Source: Xenopus tropicalis
Taxonomy: Eukaryota; Chordata; Amphibia; Anura; Pipidae
Direction: 5' to 3'
Length of the DNA stretch: 64,000 nt
Assembly (NCBI RefSeq): GCF_000004195.4
Contig: NC_030677.2
Location: forward strand, 64,690,222 to 64,754,221
Shown: piece after piece, positions 57,893-64,000 of the stretch
Position numbering within the stretch: position 1 is the first letter of the stretch
Layout: every line of letters starts with the position of its first letter
Program-made: the position numbers and the translations under genes
Notes under the pieces: model-generated
Database searches by the model: none
What the model was told of the DNA's origin: nothing
The model's input: the letters and a program-made list of their open reading frames with translations, nothing else

Positions 57893-58300
57893 TTACAGGA
57901 GAAGGAAAGGCAAAGTCAATTGGGGGTGGCAAAACCCTCAAGTGACTTAAATCACCTACCTTTTACCCCGGTCTGGTGCCCCTGTTCAGAGAGAACAGCA
58001 CCAGCCCGGGGTAGCTGCAGCGCTTCCTCCTTCCTGTATAGCGTGCGCATGCGCAGTAGAGGGAAAAAGCCGAACTTTAACAGAGAAGTGGGCTTTTCAC
58101 TCTACTGCGCATGCCCCGGTCGTGGGGTCCCGGCAAAACGAAGCAGGAAGGATGAAGCGCTCGCTACAGGTACCCCGGGCTGGTGCTGTTTTCTCCTAAC
58201 AGGGGCACCAGCCTGGGGTACAAGGTAAGCGATTAAAGTCACTTGGGGGTGCCTAACATTTTGGCACCCCCAAGTGACTTAGCCTTTCCTTCTCCTTTAA
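57893..58300. repeat. T2/Kolobok-like MITE inside the degenerate array
   Basis: Left TTACAGGAGAAGGAAAGGC (first TTAA changed to TTAC) and right GCCTTTCCTTCTCCTTTAA are inverted. The interior holds CCCCGGTCTGGTGCCCCTGT and its inverse ACAGGGGCACCAGCCTGGGG, and a TACTGCGCATGC/GCATGCGCAGTA pair. It is much more GC-rich than its target. Confidence 0.75.
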
Positions 58301-58672
58301 AAGCTTTACACATGATGTGTAATTTCAAAAAATATATGATTTTCTGGGGGTCTCTGTACAGTTAGGGGGTCTTATGACACATAATATACAGGGGGTCTTG
58401 TATGAAGAAGCTGAGTTGGCAGCCTAGATAATTTATATACTGTATAGTAATGAGCAAATTTTTTTGCCAGCCATGGATTCGCAGAGAATCTTCGCATTTC
58501 ACCATTGGTGAACTATTTCACAAAACCTCTTGTCTAAAAAAAGGCGCGGTTGTGTAAAAAAGGTGCGGTCACATCAAAATAGGTGCGCACATACAAAAAA
58601 GTCACACGATTCAAATAAGACTCGCAGCACCCATATTTCACAGATTTTTTTTTGCCATATCACAGAAAATCT

Positions 58673-58883
58673 GTATGTGATATGTACTGACTCCAAATAA
58701 AAAATAGTGTATATGAATAGTGATGAGCGAATCTGTCCCTTTTCATTGCGCTGAAAAATTTGCAAAACTATGAAAAAATTTTTCATAGTTTTGCAAATTT
58801 TTGAGCGCAATGAAAAGGGACAGATTCGCTCATCACTATTCATATACACTATTTTGTATTTGGAGTCAGTACATATCACATAC
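58673..58883. repeat. Inverted duplication of array sequence around a TGATGAGCGAAT repeat
   Basis: The arms, mirrored around about 58778, start GTATGTGATATGTACTGACT and end AGTCAGTACATATCACATAC, about 105 bp each with only a few mismatches. The outer half of each arm is array-unit sequence (TTTGGAGTCAGTACATATC), the inner half the TGATGAGCGAATCTGTCC repeat, and the tip is GAAAAAATTTTTC. Confidence 0.75.
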
Positions 58884-59165
58884 TTTGGTAAATCCATGCA
58901 TATTGGGCCCCTAAAAGCCACATACTTAGGTAAACTTGTACACATTGGGTATCAAACTGTTCAGTGGACCCCTGGCGTTCATATTTAGGAATTTTTTCAT
59001 CTCATTACCTTATGACCTGTAGGAGATAAGATGCTGTAGACTGGAGGGTTTGAAGTTATTTTTCAAAATTTCATAAATTTTTATAAAAACCCAATAACTT
59101 TAGGAAAGCACCTTGGTAGTGTGAAGTAGGCAGGCAGTTTTACCTATTCTGGATTTATCAGAAAA

Positions 59166-60594
59166 TTTATTTTTGGATACATAAAAATATGTTTCTGTTA
59201 CTGTTTTTTTCTAACATTATAAAGAATCTTATTGTGCAAACACAAAATAAGGTTTAAAATAGTCATCTGTTCATTTGTCTGTATCTTCTATGGGCCAGTG
59301 CATTTTATATCTAAATATTGCATTTCTAAATCATGAATAGACAATTGATGGAAACTATTTTGACCACACAGGCACATGTTAATATGTTTTGTAATTATTA
59401 TGAAGTAATGATGCAAGCTTAAAAGCAATGCTAACTGCTATAGTAGCTTAAAAGGTCTTCTAAAATAACCAACTGTCAAATACTGTTGATCTGGAAATTG
59501 TGCTGTAGCACCTACCCCCTGAATAAGCATATGTTTGTTTTATACTTCTGGCAAATGGAAGTCTAAATGTATTAAACTCAGGGGTGTGTATTGAGTAAAC
59601 TACATTCCCCTATGATTAAAATAAACAATTGTTGCCAATGAAAAAAGGAAAAAAAAACTCTGTGACTCCCCATTTGGAAGCAGTTACAGAAGGTGATGAT
59701 GACATTTATTCTTTATTTATTTACAATGTTTTATATACATACTGTATGTAGCTCAGCTTATAATATGCACATCTATGCACTGACTTATTCTGGCACGGCT
59801 TGTACTAACCCTCTATAGGCCTCTAAGTTACGACACAAGTTAGAGAGCACTCTTTACAGGTCTCTTTCACTTAATAAATAACAGTAGTACATTTATCTTT
59901 TAGATATTACTAAACACATTAAGAAAAAAAATGTCCTTAATAGATTTAAGAAGATTTGAAATCGTAGAGAAAAGGGTGTATCCTGAATCCCTATAGAACA
60001 TATTAATTCTGCAGTAAAGCCAATTAAGCTGATGTAATTTCCCCATAAACAAAGTAAAAAAGTTAGTGATAAGAAATGCTATAACCTTTTGCAGTTTAGA
60101 AATAAAATTTATTGGCAATAGTTTGTCATTTCCAATAAGGGTGAAGGTAACAAACCAGATCCCCAAGATCCTTTTTTGATATTTTTTATTTTCTTGCCTT
60201 TGACTTTTGCTTCAACTTGGTGTTTTTTAACAACAAGGCTTGAGAGTCCCTAGAAAATCCTCTACACTTTAAACTGCATAGGTCCAATGTTATCAGGCAA
60301 TCATTAAGGACTAGTAAAGTCTCAAACGTGTCAGCCAATGGTTTCTAGCCATATGATGTTCAAATAATGTTTATAAATTGCACAGAATAGAAGTAAAGTT
60401 TTATAAATTCAGATGTGCAGCCCATTACATTATATGCAGTTTGTCGATGTAATCTTATTTCCTCTGTTCAGCAGTGAAAAAGAAAAATACAAGCAGGAAT
60501 ATTTGGTTTAATATTGATGTAACACAAATCAAAGCCAGCACACGGAAGCCATTCAGAAAACCCCCGTGGTTTATTGCATCAAGCAGAATACGCA
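59166..60594. other. No recognised feature
   Basis: AT-rich, no supported gene or repeat end. Confidence 0.4.
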
Positions 60595-61215
60595 GGGGTT
60601 GATTCACTAAAGGTCGATAAAGCATATTGCATGTTTTTTTGCATTAAAAAGCATGCGATAATTAAGTCCCGATTCATCAAAGTCATTTTGTATGCGTTAA
60701 GACGCATATCGCATGCGCAAAAAAACACACGTGCATTATTTACCTCGCATTGCGTTAATTCTCGCATAGAAATAATACTAACGCATGATTTACAAACACA
60801 TATGAAGCGTTAAACACGCTAAATATCGCATTAGTCTGTGCGAATATTAACACCTACTCGGGGCAAGCGGTACTTAAAGAAAATTGTGGTTTGTGAGCTT
60901 TTGGCAACACAACACGGACTTTGCAGTTGAAATTTTTCAAGTATGTGTTGGCCCTAGAGTGATGCATCCTGCAGTTTTCAGGGAAATGGTAATTTTCACA
61001 GTAGTTTTCCGAAAGTAATGGTTACGTGTGTAAAATCGTGCGCTAATATAGCAAGCGGCGAAATATATTGCACGCAGCGGGAAATAACGCACCCGGTGGG
61101 AATTAACCCAAGAAAAACATTCATTGCGAGTTAAATAACGCAAAGAACATCACATCTGTCCTTTTAGTGAACCGTGCGTTAAGTCACAAAAAATAAGAAG
61201 CGATAACATTTTTAA

Positions 61216-61600
61216 CGTGTCCAGAAAAGTGTGAAGGGAGCGCATATATAAAATGAAACAAAACAACTAATAGTGTAATAACGTTTTAAACCTTTGTTCA
61301 ACTAACAAAGCCAATCACCTTATTGTGAATAATAAATATTAATATATCCACCAGTGTGCAATAACTCTAAAGGCTCACCGGAAGGCGATGAAATCAAGCT
61401 CTACAGCGGGAGATCAAGGTTAGATGTAGGCGAATCCACAGTTCAAACAGAAAGGGGAAAAAACGCCAAATAGTGTAACATCGTTTAATATAAAATTTCT
61501 GCTAAAAATAAAACTACTTACAAAATGTAGAAGTAAGCAGGCGAAATAAAACTCAACGCGTTTCGCGCACCGCGGTGCGCTTCATCAGGAGTAGAAGCCT
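61216..61600 (-). mobile_element. Penelope-type terminal-repeat insertion with 14-bp target duplication
   Basis: GATAACATTTTTAA occurs at 61202-61215 and again at 61601-61614, bracketing 385 bp that is foreign to the surrounding palindrome. The insert carries an intact-looking hammerhead motif at 61551-61592 on the minus strand. No coding capacity remains. The long duplication and ribozyme fit a Penelope-like retroelement. Confidence 0.7.
61551..61592 (-). ncRNA. Hammerhead-ribozyme motif, intact core
   Basis: On the minus strand: stem I ACTC (61592-61589), CTGATGA (61588-61582), one extra A, stem II GCGCACC-GC-GGTGCGC, GAAA (61564-61561), a minimal stem III of A-CG/CG-T, the H17 residue T (61555), and GAGT (61554-61551) closing stem I. 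Every invariant core position of the hammerhead is present. The 4-nt self-complementary stem III is the arrangement reported for Penelope-type hammerheads, which are thought to cut as dimers. The unpaired A before the first stem-II pair is a family peculiarity shared with 12693-12731. It is the best ribozyme candidate in the window. Confidence 0.65.
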
Positions 61601-61774
61601 GATAACATTTTTAATGCATGCTATAAATAGCGCTCGTTTTATTGCCCTTTAGTGAATCAACCTCACAATGTTTTAAGGGTGGACCACATTGTCAAGGTCT
61701 GGAGGGTTCATATTGAGCCCCAAGCATTCTAATATGAGGAATCATGCCTCTGACCCCTTTGAAGCTATATATGT

Positions 61775-61905
61775 TTAAAGGAGAAGTAAACCCTAAAATG
61801 AATATGGCTAGAAATGCTACATTTTATATATTGAACCTACTGCACCAGTCTAAACGTTCAGCATCTTTATGGTAGTAATGTAAAGTAATCAGCAGAAAAG
61901 AATAT
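61775..61905. repeat. TTAA-family repeat fragment
   Basis: TTAAAGGAGAAGTAAACCCT then AATATGGCTAGAAATGCT and GTTCAGCATC, as in 37012. It is cut off after about 130 bp. Confidence 0.5.
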
Positions 61906-62874
61906 GGGGAGCTACTGGGGGGGCATCTTTGGGGGACAGATCTTCCCTGCTAAAGGGCAATGGGGGCCTTGGGCTGGTACAGAAGCCCAAAACATAATGC
62001 GCAGCGTTTAAGGCTACTTCTTTAGTTAAGCTTGATTCTCCTCTAAGTAGTGTGTACAATGCATGAGAGTCTCTAGCAGACCCCTACACCTATCCTGTAC
62101 ACAGGGTGCAGCTATTAAGCTTGATAGACCCAACATAATCTTGTTACATCAGTGATGGAAGAGGAATAACTGATAATTACAACACAGACACTTTTAGAAC
62201 AACATGGACATGCATTCATGATGGGGTTTGTTAAGAATGGGACTTCACCAGAGGATATTAAAACATTATATGGCTTAAATTATATACTACATTGTAATTT
62301 AGAAATGATAAATTCAATGTACTTCAATTTGGGCTGCCTAACAATCCCAGAAAAGTGTTATTAAACATTTTTTTTTCAAGTTTTTATACATGAATGAATA
62401 CAGAAATTGCACAGCTGTGCATACCAGCAGTGCACTATGGATCAAATGTAAGCATCAGTCTCACAAAACAAAAGGAAGGACAGAAGTAATAAAAAGAAAT
62501 AGAAGGGTTTTTTCTTTCTTTCAAGTGAACTAACGCTGACCTCATAAAAAAACACCAAAATTTAAAATCCATGTTAAATACTGTTTACATTCCAAAAAAA
62601 GGGTCAATCGAGGTACAGCTTATGGCCCATAAAAAAAGATGTTTTAATATTTGAACAGTGAGTAACCTATTCTACAGCAAACAATAAAGACAATAGCATA
62701 AAATGAAAGGGCAATTAAATAACAAGGACTTTTTTTAAAAAAAAACCTTTGGAAACTAAATGAAAGCTAGCTATAAATGTAAAAGCACAAATATTATATA
62801 CATTATTGAAACTCTTGGCATGCGTTAGCTATTGGGCCAGGAAATGCTGCATATTGTCCAAATTTGCCAAGATC
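61906..62874. other. No recognised feature
   Basis: AT-rich; nothing supported. Confidence 0.4.
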
Positions 62875-63193
62875 TTAAAGAGATACTGACACCAGGAATG
62901 AAACTTTTTTACATCTATCATTGCACTGTCTTTGCATTATATTTATAATTGATCCATAAAATAATTTTTGTCCGATGCTTTATAATATTTATCTGGTGCC
63001 CCATGTTCCTCTATGAGGGGGCTGCCATATTTGTGCAGCAGGAGTCGGTTAGCATTAGAAGCTATAACTGACAGTAACAATAACTTACAATAAGCAGCCC
63101 TATCAGCAAAAAATGATCAACATGACCTGTAGGAAACGTTTTATGTAGATTCACATTTTAAAAAATAGTTTTTTCATGTCCATATCACTTTAA
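62875..63193. repeat. T2/Kolobok-like MITE
   Basis: TTAAAGAGATACTGACACCA at the left and CATGTCCATATCACTTTAA at the right are imperfect inverted ends bounded by TTAA. The interior has no coding frame. Confidence 0.65.
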
Positions 63194-63867
63194 TAAAGCA
63201 TCGTACTGCAGGTTGCAGAATATGTGAGTAAGAATATATGAGTGCCATTTGGATTGTATTACAGTTCATCTAAACACAGCACAACCACCAAACTGAGCTC
63301 CACTTGTATGTATATTTCTTATAGCTACATGCATGGACTTACACATGGTTCTGAATGCTGCATTTTACATTGATGCCCTATTGTCTCTTTTGATAGTGAG
63401 CAGTACTGCAATGTCATGATTACTACAGCAGTATTATTGTATTCCTGGTAACTGTTGGGCATGTACAAATGTAGTATATCATCAACGTATTATTATTAAA
63501 AACATATTCCTCAGCTCTATACAAAAGTGTACATAATAAGTGGCAGAAAACCCCATACATTAGGTAAAGAAGGCCCTGCCAGCAAGGGCAGGGCAGGACA
63601 CAATACTGTATGTTGCGGCAGGGATATGTAAGACAAAAGGTACAGTATATATATAATATATAATTTTATTTTCCTAGAAGTCTTGTAGAAATGCTGTACT
63701 GAGACAAGGTCCTGTATAATTATTTGCTTTTAAATTTATTGGAACTTGATTTGAACGTAATTTTTAATAAAAAAACATATAGCCTGGTTCCCCAACTGTC
63801 TCTAGATTTCTTATTGTTTACTGCATTTATTGAGTATCAAGGTATACAAAATATTTAATAATTATAA

Positions 63868-63960
63868 TAATTGGTGGGGGGCCCCTGGGGGTAGTTGTGT
63901 GAAGGCCCCCTGAGACAGTAACCTTGTGGGCCCTGCACCCCAAGTCTGACCCTGGGTGTC
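63868..63960. repeat. hAT-like MITE end fragment
   Basis: GGGGGGCCCCTGGGGG and the right block GGCCCTGCACCCCAAGTCTGACCCTGGG resemble the terminal portion of GC-rich hAT-like MITEs. The matching other end is not visible. A comparable GGGGCCCCTG block lies at about 9120. Confidence 0.35.
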
Positions 63961-64000
63961 AGCAAAGGGAACCAGAAGTTTAAACAGATGTTTTTTTTCA

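Larger units (their letters stand above)
57800..59165. repeat. Degenerate second copy of the 394/395-bp array, cut by insertions
   Basis: TTGTGTGAGATAAATGTGTC...CATTTTTAGGCAATTTTC (57803-57890) matches the subtype A unit. ATATATGATTTTCTGGGGGT and GGCTCTTG-like blocks resume after a MITE at 58305-58445. TTTGGAGTCAGTACATATCA and CAAACTGTTCAGTGGACCCC resume at 58855-58975, then subtype-B-like and right-flank sequence (TATGACCTGTAGGAGATAAG) to about 59165. It thus resembles parts of two units plus the right portion of the large element, with many differences. Confidence 0.65.
60595..61664. repeat. Harbinger-like palindromic MITE interrupted by a Penelope-type fragment
   Basis: GGGGTTGATTCACTAAAGGT at the left and CCCTTTAGTGAATCAACCTC at the right are inverted. 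The interior is rich in CGCATGCG, GCGTTAA and CGCATATCGCATGCGC words. The right part is split at 61216-61600 by an insertion with a 14-bp duplication. Confidence 0.65.

Noticed and set aside
1..64000. CRISPR arrays, bacterial operons, tRNA or rRNA genes
   Set aside because: No regularly spaced short direct repeats with unique spacers, no ribosome-binding sites or gene-dense layout, and no cloverleaf or rRNA signature were seen; the DNA is eukaryotic.

Overview
The window looks like vertebrate, most likely amphibian (Xenopus-type), non-protein-dense nuclear DNA. No bacterial or viral gene organisation is present. The base composition is AT-rich, nearly every open frame is short and accidental, and most of the recognisable content is transposable elements. 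Three things point to a frog: many TTAA-flanked elements that begin TTAAAGG (the pattern of the Xenopus T2/Kolobok MITE family), a piggyBac-type element with TTAA/CCCTTT ends, and Penelope-type fragments. The species assignment is an inference from repeat types and was not tested by a search.

Genes. On the + strand near the left edge there are two well-formed candidate coding exons (698-801 and 3031-3279). They are joinable in frame and belong to a gene I do not recognise. On the - strand, between 43040 and 42139, four exon-like blocks line up in order with a STE20/GCK-type protein kinase domain: an EFCDGGS-like hinge, HHDVKPEN for the catalytic loop, DFG with a degenerate ASE for APE, and WSLG with MAEG. 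Stops and frame breaks at two junctions suggest a pseudogene or decayed pseudokinase. I found no tRNA, rRNA or snRNA gene.

Mobile DNA, left to right. 1-12.4 kb: a T2-like composite holding a palindromic MITE and a Penelope-type insertion with a 15-bp duplication, a hAT-like MITE with an exact 8-bp duplication, copies of a CAGGTATAGG-type MITE, and TWA-flanked Harbinger-like MITEs. 12.5-16.9 kb: a 231-bp palindrome with two mirror-image hammerhead-ribozyme-like motifs, a 5'-truncated CR1/L2-like LINE, and a dead Tc1-like transposon. 21.8-22.3 kb: a Penelope GIY-YIG endonuclease fragment. 26-28.6 kb: foldback repeats and an old Tc1 remnant. 34.9-36.3 kb: a Ty3/Gypsy LTR and gag remnant. 37-45.4 kb: more MITEs around the kinase blocks. 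49.6-55.5 kb: a 5.3-kb piggyBac-like non-autonomous element with a tandem array of roughly 394/395-bp units, inserted exactly at the TTAA edge of another MITE. 56.6-61.7 kb: a second LINE copy, a ruined relative of the tandem array with nested insertions and a large inverted duplication, and a Harbinger-like palindrome split by a Penelope-type LTR fragment that carries the best hammerhead motif.

The most unusual signal is the dispersed set of hammerhead-ribozyme-like cores (CTGANGA, stem II, GAAA, very short palindromic stem III, matching stem I) in Penelope-type terminal repeats. They range from intact (61551-61592; 12693-12731 and its mirror) through interrupted (11947-12282) to decayed (40883-40920, 2326-2366). 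Penelope-like elements are known to carry hammerheads. What is specific here is the head-to-head arrangement, the transposon sitting inside one stem-II loop, and the graded decay.
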